Positions 44,737-53,388 of a stretch of 64,000 bases of DNA are shown in pieces. The stretch comes from Streptomyces sp. CB02959. Its GTDB lineage: Bacteria > Actinomycetota > Actinomycetes > Streptomycetales > Streptomycetaceae. Both the position numbers and the translations under genes were made by a program. Position 1 is the first letter of the stretch. Every line of letters begins with the position of its first letter. The stretch spans positions 558,001-622,000 of the forward strand of contig NZ_NNBP01000001.1 in the NCBI RefSeq assembly GCF_002803155.1, written 5' to 3'. The notes beneath the pieces are model-generated. The model saw only the letters and a list, made by a program, of their open reading frames with translations. It was not told the origin of the DNA and made no database searches.

Positions 44737-45885
44737 TCAGATGCGGCGGCGGGCCTTGCGGGCGCGGCGGACCAGGGCCGCGGTGCCCAGGAGGGCGACG
44801 GTGGCACCGGCCGCGCCGGCGGCGGTCGCGTCCTTGCGGCCGAGTCGGCGGCCGGCGACCGTGTGCCGTCCGGCGACCTCCTCCAGCAGCTCGGCGAGGA
44901 CCTCCTCGTTGGTCCACCGGGGCCGCCAGCCCGCGTCGTGCAGTCGGCTGCCGCTGACCACCCAGGGGTGCATGGTGTAGGCCAGGTCCCCGGCGGGCGA
45001 CGGCGTCAGGCCGATCCGGTGCAGCCGGGCGGCGGCGCCCAGCGCCACCGAGGACGGCAGCTCCATGCGCCGGATACCGGAGAGCTCCTCGACCTCCTCC
45101 TGCTCCAGCCAGCCGTCGCAGCCCACCGCCAGCTCGCCCTCGACCTTCTCCAGGGCGGCGTGCTCCAGGGCGCTGACCAGGTCCTCCACGTGACAGAACT
45201 GCCAGGCCGGGCGGGATCCGGCGACGACCAGGAGGCGCGGCGACTCGAAGTAACGGGTCAGTGCGGTGTCGGTGCCGCCCACCAGGACGGCGGGGCGCAG
45301 CACGGTGACGTTCAGGCCCGGGTGGGCGCGCGGGGCCCGGCGCGCCAGATGCTCGATCTCCAGGAGGTCGCCGACCCCGGTGGCGTCCGCCGTGGCGCGC
45401 AGTTCGGCGTCCTCGGCGAGCGGGACGTCGTTGTCGGGCAGCGCCCCGTAGACCATGGCGGAGGTGCACAGCACCACCCGGTGGACGCCGGCGGCCGCGG
45501 CGGCGGTCAGCACCGTCTGGGTGCCGCGCACGTTGTAGGCGGTGCGGGCCGTGGCGTCGGTCTCCAGGTCGAGATCGAGGGCGAGATGGACGACAACGTC
45601 CGTTCCACGCAGTTTGTCGGCAATGGCGGGGTCGCGTACGTCCAGCACGTGCCACTGCGCCTCGGGGACGTCGCCGGGCCGTTCGTCGATGGCCACCACC
45701 TGCTTGACCTCGTCGGACGCGACCAGGGCACGGGTAAGCAGCGCGCCGACCCCGGAGGCGGCTCCGGTGACGGCGACGACGGGGCGGCGCAGCGGCCGGT
45801 CGGCGTCGACCGGGGTGCGGTCTGCCTGTTCGGCTGTGGCGGCAGCGTTTCGCGCTGCGCGAACGGTTGGATCTGGGGAACTCAC
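44737..45885 (-). CDS. NAD-dependent epimerase/dehydratase-like protein with C-terminal anchor
   Basis: 382 residues. Extended SDR fold: VAVTGAASGVGALLTRAL (nucleotide loop), VLDVRD, and VVLCTSAMVYGA (Ser and Tyr region), but the usual Y-x-x-x-K is not clear at its place (the stretch reads GVGDLLEIEHLAR). The C-terminus carries a hydrophobic segment (AAGAAGATVALLGTAALV) followed by RRARKARRRI, suggesting membrane attachment. GTG at 45885 follows GGAGA. Substrate unknown; nucleotide sugars are one possibility. Divergent from the zincin-like gene. Confidence 0.82.
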   Translation of the reverse strand: MSSPDPTVRAARNAAATAEQADRTPVDADRPLRRPVVAVTGAASGVGALLTRALVASDEVKQVVAIDERPGDVPEAQWHVLDVRDPAIADKLRGTDVVVHLALDLDLETDATARTAYNVRGTQTVLTAAAAAGVHRVVLCTSAMVYGALPDNDVPLAEDAELRATADATGVGDLLEIEHLARRAPRAHPGLNVTVLRPAVLVGGTDTALTRYFESPRLLVVAGSRPAWQFCHVEDLVSALEHAALEKVEGELAVGCDGWLEQEEVEELSGIRRMELPSSVALGAAARLHRIGLTPSPAGDLAYTMHPWVVSGSRLHDAGWRPRWTNEEVLAELLEEVAGRHTVAGRRLGRKDATAAGAAGATVALLGTAALVRRARKARRRI

Positions 45886-46075
45886 CGGGCGTCTCCAGCG
45901 GTTGTCTTCAGTACGGGCGCGTCGGACGCGCCCGTACCAGGTGGCATCCATCCTGCCGCAGCCACCGGGACAGCGAAGCACCGAGCCCCAGGGCGGAGCG
46001 AGTGTCTACGCTGGAGGTGATGTCGGGCAGCCGCCGTCGGCGTAGGGCCGGCGGCCCTACGAGCCGAGGAAACCC

Positions 46076-47575
46076 GTGAGTGACACCCCATTTGGATTCG
46101 GCCTTCCGCCGGAGGAGCCGGAGGACGGCGACAACGGCAAGCAGAAGGGCGGCCAGGGAGGTAGCCAGGGCCCCGCGAACCCCTTCGGGTTCGGCGGCGG
46201 GAGCGGTGGCGCGGACAATCCGTTCGCGGCGCTCTTCGGCGGCATGGGGGGACCCGGCGGCCAGATGAACCCTGGCGACCTCGGCGCCGCCTTCCAGCGG
46301 CTCGGCCAGATGCTCTCCTACGAGGGCGGCCCGGTGAACTGGGAGATGGCCAAGGACATCGCGCGGCAGACCGTCGCGCAGGGCGCCGAGGACGGCAGCA
46401 AGGACGCCAGCGTCTCCCCCGGTGAGCGGTCGGCCGTCCAGGACGCCGTACGGCTCGCTGACCTGTGGCTGGACGGGGTGACGTCGCTCCCGTCGGGCGC
46501 CGGCACCGTGGTGGCCTGGAGCCGCGCCGAGTGGGTCGAGGAGACCCTGCCGGTGTGGAAGGACCTGGTCGACCCGCTCGCCGAGCGGGTCGGGGCGGCG
46601 ATGGGCGATGTGCTGCCCGAGGAGATGCAGGCCATGGCGGGCCCGCTGCTCGGGATGATGCGCTCCATGGGCGGCGCGATGTTCGGCACCCAGATCGGGC
46701 AGGCGCTGGGCGTGCTGGCCTCCGAGGTCGTCGGTTCGACCGACGTCGGGCTGCCGCTGGTCCCGGCCGGAAAGGCCGCGCTGCTGCCGGCGAACGTCAA
46801 GGCGTTCGGCGCCGGTCTGGGCGTCCCCGAGGAGGAGGTGCGGCTCTATCTCGCCCTGCGCGAGGCCGCCCACCAGCGGCTCTTCGCCCATGTGCCGTGG
46901 CTGCGCTCGCATCTGTTCGGTGCCGTCGAGGGCTACGCGCGCGGCATCAAGGTCGACACGACCAAGCTGGAGGACATGGTCGGTCAGATCGACCCCCAGC
47001 ACCCGGAGGAGCTGCAGAACGCCCTGCAAGGGGGCATGTTCCAGCCCGAGGACACCCCGGAGCAGAAGGCCGCGCTGGCCCGCCTGGAGACCGCGCTGGC
47101 GCTCGTCGAGGGCTGGGTGGACGCGGTGGTGCACGCCGCCGCCAAGCCGCACCTGCCGTCCGCGGACAAGCTCCGCGAGACGCTGCGGCGGCGCCGGGCC
47201 ACCGGCGGCCCGGCCGAGCAGACGTTCTCCACGCTGATCGGTCTCCAGCTGCGTCCGCGGCGCCTGCGGGACGCCTCGCGGCTGTGGGCCTCCCTGACGG
47301 ACGCCCGGGGCCTGGACGGCCGCGACGGCCTGTGGGAGCACCCGGACATGCTGCCGACCGCGGCCGACCTCGACGACCCGGACGGCTTCGTGCACCACGA
47401 GCACGCCGACTTCTCCGAGCTCGACAAGATGCTGGGCGAGGCGGCGAGCGGCGGCGGCCCGGACCTCACCAAGCGGGCCGCGGACGGCGCCGCGGAGGGC
47501 TCCGGGGACGGCCCCGCCGAGCGCGGCCCCCAGGGCGAGGGCAAGGACGAGGGCAAGGGCGACGGCACCAAGTGA
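46076..47575 (+). CDS. zincin-like protein (DUF2342 type)
   Basis: 499 residues. A Gly/Asn-rich N-terminus (about 1-60) with FGFGGGSGG repeats precedes a helical zincin-like domain. The motif REAAHQRLFAHVPWL resembles the metalloprotease helix of this actinobacterial family but has Arg where HExxH proteins have the first His, so the metal site is uncertain. The C-terminus is Gly/Glu/Lys-rich and disordered. GTG at 46076 follows GAGGA. Its stop overlaps the Nudix start (GTGA), a tight coupling. Confidence 0.82.
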   Translation: MSDTPFGFGLPPEEPEDGDNGKQKGGQGGSQGPANPFGFGGGSGGADNPFAALFGGMGGPGGQMNPGDLGAAFQRLGQMLSYEGGPVNWEMAKDIARQTVAQGAEDGSKDASVSPGERSAVQDAVRLADLWLDGVTSLPSGAGTVVAWSRAEWVEETLPVWKDLVDPLAERVGAAMGDVLPEEMQAMAGPLLGMMRSMGGAMFGTQIGQALGVLASEVVGSTDVGLPLVPAGKAALLPANVKAFGAGLGVPEEEVRLYLALREAAHQRLFAHVPWLRSHLFGAVEGYARGIKVDTTKLEDMVGQIDPQHPEELQNALQGGMFQPEDTPEQKAALARLETALALVEGWVDAVVHAAAKPHLPSADKLRETLRRRRATGGPAEQTFSTLIGLQLRPRRLRDASRLWASLTDARGLDGRDGLWEHPDMLPTAADLDDPDGFVHHEHADFSELDKMLGEAASGGGPDLTKRAADGAAEGSGDGPAERGPQGEGKDEGKGDGTK

Positions 47576-48114
47576 GTCTGCATGCGGACGCGGCGCGGGT
47601 GCTCAAGGAATGGCCCGCGCCGTCGGCTGATCAGGAGCAACTGCGGCTGGCCTATCTGGACCACCTGGTGGCCCATCAGGACGGCATGTGGAAGCCGTGC
47701 AAGGACGGGCACATCACGGCCAGCGCGCTGGTGATCGACCCGGTCGGCGGGCGGGTGCTGCTCACCCTGCACCGCAAGCTGGAGATGTGGCTCCAGATGG
47801 GCGGCCACTGCGAGCCCGAGGACGCCTCGTTGGCCGATGCGGCGCTGCGCGAGGCGCGGGAGGAGTCCGGGATCGCGCACGGGCTGAGGCTGCTGGGCGC
47901 CGCACCGGTGCGGCTGGACCGGCACCGGACGCCCTGCGCGGTGCATCTGGACGTGCAGTACGCCGCGCTGGCGCCCGCGAACGCGGTGGCGGCGATCAGC
48001 GACGAGTCACTGGACCTGCGGTGGTTCCGCTACGACGAGGTGCCCGCGGTCGCCGACGCGTCGGTGGTGCGCCTGGTGGAGGAGACCCGGGCGCTGCTGT
48101 CCACGGATTCCTGA
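47572..48114 (+). CDS. Nudix hydrolase
   Basis: 180 residues. The Nudix helix is readable as GGHCEPEDASLADAALREA and REESG; the spacing before REAREESG is two residues longer than the strict Nudix box, as in this GGHCEPED subgroup. An N-terminal helical part (residues 1-45) precedes the fold. It hydrolyses nucleoside diphosphate derivatives; the substrate is open. GTG at 47572 overlaps the preceding stop. A perfect 17-bp hairpin terminator follows. Confidence 0.85.
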   Translation: MSLHADAARVLKEWPAPSADQEQLRLAYLDHLVAHQDGMWKPCKDGHITASALVIDPVGGRVLLTLHRKLEMWLQMGGHCEPEDASLADAALREAREESGIAHGLRLLGAAPVRLDRHRTPCAVHLDVQYAALAPANAVAAISDESLDLRWFRYDEVPAVADASVVRLVEETRALLSTDS

Positions 48115-48124
48115 CGCATCATCA

Positions 48125-48163
48125 CGTCCGGCGCCCGCCCCTCCTCGGGGCGGGCGCCGGACG
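48125..48163. terminator. terminator between the Nudix and TerD genes
   Basis: CGTCCGGCGCCCGCCCC (48125-48141), loop TCCTC, GGGGCGGGCGCCGGACG (48147-48163): a perfect 17-bp stem between convergent genes. Confidence 0.85.
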
Positions 48164-48209
48164 CATGTGTACAGCGGGGCGGCGCGGCGGTCGGCCGCGG
48201 CCGCACCGG

Positions 48210-49544
48210 TCAGCGGCCCCGGTGCGGGTCGCCCTGCGGCGCGCCGGGGGCTCCCGGAGCCTCGGGCCGGTGCCACGGCCCCGTACCGCCGTCCTCGGGG
48301 AGGGGCGCGCCCTGCCCCGGATACGGGGCGTACGGGGCCCCCGGGGGCTGCTGGCCCGGCTGGCCGTACTGCGGTGGCGGCGGGAGCGGCGCGGGCGGGC
48401 CTTGGGGCGCGCCGTATCCACCGGGCGGCGGGGGCTGTTGGCCGTACTGCGGCAGTGGCGGGGGCTGCTGACCGTAGGGGGGCGGCGGAGGCGGCTGCTG
48501 CCCGTAGTGCGGGGGCGGAGGCGGCTGCTGGCCGTACTGCGGTGGCGGCGGGGGCTGCTGACCGGCCGGGAAGCCGTCGGGCACCTGGCCGTACGGCGGC
48601 GGGGGCGGCGGGGGCAGTGGTCCCTGCGGGCCCGGTGGCGGCGGCGGAGGCGGCGGAGGCCCCTGCACTCCCGGCGGCGGGGGCGGCCCCTGGACACCCG
48701 GGGGCGGCACCGGGCCGCCGGGCGGGAACATCGGCGCAATGACCGTCGGCGCGCTGTGGATCTGCGCGGCGGCGGGCTGCGGGGACTGCGCAACGGCCGG
48801 CTGCGGCAGCGGGGGCGGGGCCGGCTGCGGGTGGTGCGGCGCGGGCTCGCGCGGGTCGGGGACGGCGGGCACGGGCGGGGCCGGGGCGGGCGCGACGTCG
48901 GCAGGCGGCACCGGGACCGGGACCGGGGCGGGCCCCGGGGCCGGCGGCGACAGCGTGAAATCGGGCCCGCCCTGCGCGGTGGCCGGCGGCGCCGGTGCCT
49001 CCCCGGCGGCGTCCTCCTCCAGGACCTCGCCGCCGAAGTTCGTCAGCAGCGCCTCCAGTCCGCCGTCGAAACCCTGGCCGACCGCGGCGAACCGCCAGAC
49101 GTCCTTGACGTAGAGGTCACCGAGCATCACGGCGCGCTCGGTGCTGAACTCGCCGCCGGTGAACGGATACCGGGCGACCTCCTGGCCGCCGGCCACGATC
49201 CGGAGGCAGCCGGGGCCGATCTGCGCCATCTGCCCCTCGCCGTCGAGGGCGGCGGTGAAGGTCAGCTTCCGGATGTGCGGTGGAAGGCGGTCGAGCGCGA
49301 TGTGGAAGGACCCGGTGTCGCCGGCCTGCGGGCCGAGCAGGCGGACCGCCTGCTCGGGGGCCTCGGGCTGGTTGTAGAAGACGAAGTAGCGGTCGTCGGA
49401 GAGCCGCTCGTCGGCGTCCAGACCGAAGCAGCTGATGTCGAAAGCCAAGCCGGGGCCGGCGATCTGCACCCCGATGTACAGGTCCCGTTCCGCCGTCAGA
49501 TCGACCAGCCTGGCCTTGTGGCCGCGCTGGAATTCCCTGGCCAT
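48210..49544 (-). CDS. TerD-domain protein with long Pro-rich tail
   Basis: 444 residues. Residues about 1-180 form a TerD domain (ALDISCFGLDADERLSDD-like stretch, FVFYNQP, FTAALDGEGQMAQIGPG, VMLGDLYVKDVWRF); TerD folds bind calcium and occur in stress and tellurite-resistance loci. The remaining 260 residues are almost entirely Pro, Gly, Gln, Tyr and Ala, including repeats of YGQQPPPPP. ATG at 49544 (MAREFQRGHK) is preferred over the open frame to 49607. No other ter gene is beside it. The tail suggests self-association or binding to SH3-like partners. Confidence 0.88.
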   Translation of the reverse strand: MAREFQRGHKARLVDLTAERDLYIGVQIAGPGLAFDISCFGLDADERLSDDRYFVFYNQPEAPEQAVRLLGPQAGDTGSFHIALDRLPPHIRKLTFTAALDGEGQMAQIGPGCLRIVAGGQEVARYPFTGGEFSTERAVMLGDLYVKDVWRFAAVGQGFDGGLEALLTNFGGEVLEEDAAGEAPAPPATAQGGPDFTLSPPAPGPAPVPVPVPPADVAPAPAPPVPAVPDPREPAPHHPQPAPPPLPQPAVAQSPQPAAAQIHSAPTVIAPMFPPGGPVPPPGVQGPPPPPGVQGPPPPPPPPPGPQGPLPPPPPPPYGQVPDGFPAGQQPPPPPQYGQQPPPPPHYGQQPPPPPPYGQQPPPLPQYGQQPPPPGGYGAPQGPPAPLPPPPQYGQPGQQPPGAPYAPYPGQGAPLPEDGGTGPWHRPEAPGAPGAPQGDPHRGR

Positions 49545-49652
49545 GTGCAACGCCCCTCCCCCGCTCTCGCCTTGAGTCCCTACCCACGCCAGGCTAACGG
49601 CTGACACCGACGGTCCGCGGCGGCGGGGCGCGCCGGGGCACGGCCGGCGCGG

Positions 49653-50264
49653 TCAGCGGCGGCGGGCGGCGGGCAGGTGCGGCAGCCGGTCGGCGGCCAC
49701 CACGCCTTCGAGGTAGCCGCGGGCCCGCTCCGTGCGCGGATAGGGCTCCAGCAACCGCCAGAACTCCGGTCCGTGGCCGGGGACGAGGAGGTGCGCCAGC
49801 TCGTGCAGCAGGACGTAGTCGATGACGTACTCCGGCATGCCCTGGAGGCGGTGCGACAACCGGATGCTGCCCTCGGCGGGGGTGCACGATCCCCAGCGGG
49901 TGTTCTGGTTGGTGACCCAGCGGACCGACGCCGGCCGGGCCCGTCCGTCGAGGTACTGCCCGGACAGCCGCTCGGCCCGTTCGGCCAGGTCGCCCTCGCC
50001 GAGCATCCGCTTGCTCTCCTGGGCGGCGAGCTTGTCCAGCATGACCGACACCCAGCGCTGCTCCTCGGCCTGCGACATCCGGGCCGGGATCAGGACGATC
50101 GTGCGGTCGCCCTCGCGGTACGCGGAGACCGTCCGGCGCCGCCGGGTACTGCGGCGCACTTCCACCGGGCGGGCCGGCGGGCTCGGTTCGGCCCGCCGCG
50201 GGCGGTCGGCGGCGCGGCGCAGGGGCGTCTCCCCGGAACCGCGCGGGGAAGGGTCGGCGGGCAC
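49653..50264 (-). CDS. YgjP-like (M48-type) metallopeptidase
   Basis: 203 residues. The zinc motif HELAHLLVPGHGPEFW (HExxH and downstream His) and RWVTNQNTRWGSCTP are those of the YgjP/DUF45 family. The first 45 residues are Pro/Arg-rich. GTG at 50264 is chosen; SD is weak. Function in streptomycetes unknown. Divergent from the ThiF-like gene, 181 bases away. Confidence 0.85.
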   Translation of the reverse strand: MPADPSPRGSGETPLRRAADRPRRAEPSPPARPVEVRRSTRRRRTVSAYREGDRTIVLIPARMSQAEEQRWVSVMLDKLAAQESKRMLGEGDLAERAERLSGQYLDGRARPASVRWVTNQNTRWGSCTPAEGSIRLSHRLQGMPEYVIDYVLLHELAHLLVPGHGPEFWRLLEPYPRTERARGYLEGVVAADRLPHLPAARRR

Positions 50265-50445
50265 GCGCCCGACGTTACCCGCTGGCACTGGGGGAAGTCC
50301 CGACCCGCGGACGGTTCGCCACCTGAACGCCCCCGGCGTGCACCGCTTGTACGACTCCGGGCCGGTGCCTGTGGATAACTTCCGTGTCCGGCGCCCGACC
50401 AGCGCATGCTGGAGGCCGGACGAGACGGAACGGGGGGCGGATGAC

Positions 50446-51594
50446 ATGCATCCGATGCTCAAGCCCGCGCTGCGGCGCGGCTGGCGGGACCGGGAGACGG
50501 TGCGGTTCGGCGTGGCGCCGGCCCATGCCCGGGTGGTCGGCCCGGTCGACCTCGCCACCGGCTGCTTCATCGAGCTGATCGACGGCACCCGCTCGCTGCC
50601 GCAACTGGTCGACGCGGCGGCGGCGCTGGATGTCGCGCCGGAGCGGGCGCGCGGCGTGGTGGAGCGGCTCGGCGCGGCCGGGCTGTTGGAGGCACCGGCG
50701 GCGGACGGGCCGGCGGACGGCGCCGTGCGGGCGGACGCAGCGGCCGTCGAGCGGCTGCGGGCGGATCTGGCCGCGCTGTCCGTGCGGCAGCGCCCGGCGG
50801 CGGCGGGACCGCTCGCGCAGCTGGGGGCGCGCCGCGCGGTCCGGGTGAAGGTGAAGGGGGCGGGGCGGGTGGGCGCCCAGATCGCGGCGCTCCTGGCGGC
50901 CTCGGGGATCGGCCGGGTGGATGTGGTGGACGGCGGCACGGTCGCGCCGTGGGACGTCGTTCCGGGCGGGCCCACGGCCGGTCAGATCGGCGAACGGCGG
51001 GGCGAGGCCGCCCGCAGGCTGGTCCGGGATTCCTCCCCGTGGAGCCGCCGGCCCCCGTCCGGCGGCCCGGTCACCGAGGCCGGTGAACCGGGCATCTCCC
51101 TCCTGGTGCTCGCCCCGCGCGACGGCCTCGGTGCCTACGCCCCCGATCCGGTGCTCGCCGCACCCCTGCTCACCGCCGGCATCCCGCACCTCTACGCGGG
51201 CGTGCTGGAGGGCACCGGAGTGGTGGGCCCGCTGGTGGTGCCCGGCGTCTCGGCCTGCGCCGGCTGCGACCAACTCCGCCGTACGGACGCGGAACCGACC
51301 TGGCCGCGGCTGCTCGCACAGTGGCGTTCCGGGCGCGGTACGCCCGCGGTGCCGGCCTGCGACGGCGCACTGGCGGCGGCGGTCGCGGGGCTCGCCGCAG
51401 TCCAGGCACTGGCGTTCCTCGACGGCGAGCCGCCGCCGTGCACGGGGGCGCGGATGGAGCTCCCGCTGCCGTGTGCGAGCGTGCGGACGGTGCGGATCGC
51501 CCCGCATCCCGACTGCGGCTGCGGTGCCGCCGTGATACCGGACGTGGCGGACACCTCGGATCCTCGGCCGCGACACGCAACAATGACCGGGTAA
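50446..51594 (+). CDS. orphan ThiF/E1-like protein with RRE-like N-terminus
   Basis: 382 residues. Residues about 1-85 look like a winged-helix/PqqD-like peptide-binding domain (FGVAPAHARVVGPVDLATGCFIEL, then ARGVVERLGAAGLLEAP). About 125-380 is ThiF-like: VKGAGRVGAQIAALLAASGIGRVDVVDGG (G-x-G-x-x-G) and two Cys pairs, CAGC and CGC near the end (zinc site). The canonical N-L-x-R-Q stretch of active E1 enzymes is replaced by WDVVPGG, so adenylation may be lost. This layout resembles leader-binding ThiF proteins of TOMM peptide pathways, but no YcaO gene is present. ATG at 50446 is set by the frame. Confidence 0.8.
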   Translation: MHPMLKPALRRGWRDRETVRFGVAPAHARVVGPVDLATGCFIELIDGTRSLPQLVDAAAALDVAPERARGVVERLGAAGLLEAPAADGPADGAVRADAAAVERLRADLAALSVRQRPAAAGPLAQLGARRAVRVKVKGAGRVGAQIAALLAASGIGRVDVVDGGTVAPWDVVPGGPTAGQIGERRGEAARRLVRDSSPWSRRPPSGGPVTEAGEPGISLLVLAPRDGLGAYAPDPVLAAPLLTAGIPHLYAGVLEGTGVVGPLVVPGVSACAGCDQLRRTDAEPTWPRLLAQWRSGRGTPAVPACDGALAAAVAGLAAVQALAFLDGEPPPCTGARMELPLPCASVRTVRIAPHPDCGCGAAVIPDVADTSDPRPRHATMTG

Positions 51595-51628
51595 CCCCGG
51601 TTGGGGACAGTGTGAGTTGGAGGGGCGC

Positions 51629-53071
51629 ATGTCTGATCTTCCCCGCAAGGCGGTCACCCGGACCGCCAAGCTGGCCGCGCTGCCACTGGGGTTCGCCGGC
51701 CGTGCCACCTGGAGCCTGGGCAAACGGCTCGGCGGCCGGTCCGCCGAGATCGTCGGCCGGGAGCTCCAACAGCGCACCGCGGAGCAGCTCTTCAAGGTGC
51801 TCGGCGAGCTGAAGGGCGGTGCGATGAAGTTCGGGCAGGCACTGTCCGTCTTCGAGTCGGCGCTGCCCGAGGAGGTCGCCGGCCCCTACCGCGCGGCCCT
51901 GACCAAGCTTCAGGAAGCGGCCCCGCCGCTGCCGACCAGCACCGTGCACTCCGTACTGGCCGAGCGGCTCGGCGCGGACTGGCGGGAGCTGTTCGAGGAG
52001 TTCGACGACAAACCGGCCGCGGCGGCGTCGATCGGGCAGGTGCACCGGGCGGTGTGGCACGACGGCCGCGAGGTGGCCGTCAAGGTGCAGTACCCGGGGG
52101 CCGGTCCGGCGCTGCTGTCGGATCTGACGCAGCTCAGCCGGTTCGCGCGGCTGCTCGGGCCGCTGATCCCGGGCATGGACATCAAGCCGCTCATCACCGA
52201 GCTGCGCGACCGGGTCTCGGAGGAGCTGGACTACGCCCTGGAGGCCGAGGCCCAGCGGGCGCACGCCGCGGAGTTCGCCGGCGACTCGGACGTGGTGGTG
52301 CCGGCCGTGGTGCACCAGAGCGACCAGGTGCTGGTGACCGAGTGGCTGGAGGGGGTGCCGCTGTCCGAGGTGATCGCCCACGGCACCGAGGAGGAGCGCG
52401 ACCGCGCCGGGCAGTTGCTGGCGCACTTCCTCTTCTCCGGCCCGGCGCGTACGGGCCTGCTGCACGCCGACCCGCACCCGGGCAACTTCCGGCTGCTGCC
52501 CGACCGGACGCCGGACGGGCCGGTGGCCGAGTGGCGGCTGGGCGTACTGGACTTCGGCACGGTCGACCGGCTGCCCGACGGGCTGCCGCCGACGATCGGC
52601 ACCTCGCTGCGGATGGCGCTGGGCGGCGAGGCGGACGCGGTCTACCGCATGCTGTGCGAGGAGGGCTTCGTCAAGGAGTCCATCGAGCTGGATCCGGACG
52701 CGATGCTGGACTACCTGCTGCCGATCATCGAGCCGGCGCAGGTGGAGGCGTTCACCTTCACCCGGGGCTGGATGCGGCGGCAGGCGGCCCGGATCGGCGA
52801 TCCGCGCTCCCCTGCGCACCAGTTGGGCAAGCAGCTCAATCTGCCGCCCGCCTACCTCCTGATACACCGTGTGACGTTGAGCACCATCGGGGTGCTGTGC
52901 CAGCTGGGGGCCACGGTGCGGCTGCGCGACGAGCTGGAGGCGTGGATGCCGGGGTTCCTGCCCGACGGAGCGGACGGGGCCGCGGCAGAGGCGGACGCGA
53001 CAGAAGAGGCGGCGAGGGACGCCGCCGCGGAGCAGGCGGACACGGAGAGCTCCGCCGGCAGCCCGGCCTGA
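51629..53071 (+). CDS. ABC1/AarF/UbiB-family atypical kinase
   Basis: 480 residues. Family motifs in order: MKFGQALSVFESALPEE (KxGQ extension), AAAASIGQVHRAVW (Ala-rich loop), VAVKVQYPG (ATP Lys), SEELDYALEAEA, HADPHPGNF and LDFGTV (metal Asp). These kinases support quinone or lipid metabolism in bacteria; the substrate is unknown here. ATG at 51629 follows GGAGGGG. The Ala/Glu/Asp tail after about 440 is disordered. In mycobacteria a homologue stands near whiB7 as here. Confidence 0.9.
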   Translation: MSDLPRKAVTRTAKLAALPLGFAGRATWSLGKRLGGRSAEIVGRELQQRTAEQLFKVLGELKGGAMKFGQALSVFESALPEEVAGPYRAALTKLQEAAPPLPTSTVHSVLAERLGADWRELFEEFDDKPAAAASIGQVHRAVWHDGREVAVKVQYPGAGPALLSDLTQLSRFARLLGPLIPGMDIKPLITELRDRVSEELDYALEAEAQRAHAAEFAGDSDVVVPAVVHQSDQVLVTEWLEGVPLSEVIAHGTEEERDRAGQLLAHFLFSGPARTGLLHADPHPGNFRLLPDRTPDGPVAEWRLGVLDFGTVDRLPDGLPPTIGTSLRMALGGEADAVYRMLCEEGFVKESIELDPDAMLDYLLPIIEPAQVEAFTFTRGWMRRQAARIGDPRSPAHQLGKQLNLPPAYLLIHRVTLSTIGVLCQLGATVRLRDELEAWMPGFLPDGADGAAAEADATEEAARDAAAEQADTESSAGSPA

Positions 53072-53074
53072 CCC

Positions 53075-53272
53075 TCACCACCAGCTGGAGTCCAGCCGGC
53101 CCTCGATGGCACGGATGTTGTCCCGGGCGCAGCGGTCGCAGAAGTACCGGCGCTCGCCGTTCTCGACCGAGCAGATCCACGTCGGCGGGGCCTCCTCGGC
53201 CACCGCGCCGCAGCGCGCGCACACCGTGCCGTCGGAGGCCAACTCCGCCTGTTGATGCGTCTTCTGGTCCAC
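53075..53272 (-). CDS. small zinc-ribbon-like protein
   Basis: 65 residues from GTG at 53272, MDQKTHQQAELASDG. Two Cys pairs, CARC and CDRC, with CSVENGERRYF between them, indicate a small zinc finger. The frame is open to 53314 with less support. Three bases separate its stop from the convergent ABC1 kinase stop. No known family name; function not assigned. Confidence 0.75.
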   Translation of the reverse strand: MDQKTHQQAELASDGTVCARCGAVAEEAPPTWICSVENGERRYFCDRCARDNIRAIEGRLDSSWW

Positions 53273-53316
53273 GATCCGACGATATCCCCACGGGCCCTGC
53301 GAAACGGGACGCAACG

Positions 53317-53354
53317 CACCACGGGGCCCGTCCGGTGGGACGGACCCCGTGGTG
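53317..53354 (-). terminator. terminator downstream of the wblC operon
   Basis: CACCACGGGGCCCGTCC (53317-53333) and GGACGGACCCCGTGGTG (53338-53354) form a 17-bp stem with one mismatch and a GGTG loop. It follows the small gene after wblC on the minus strand. Confidence 0.75.
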
Positions 53355-53388
53355 GCGGCGGATCAGTGTGCAGTGCGGGTGTGCCCGG

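Noticed and set aside
50446..53071. Ribosomal peptide (RiPP) biosynthetic cluster around the ThiF-like gene
   Set aside because: No YcaO, dehydrogenase, transporter or precursor peptide next to it; only the ThiF-like protein suggests this.
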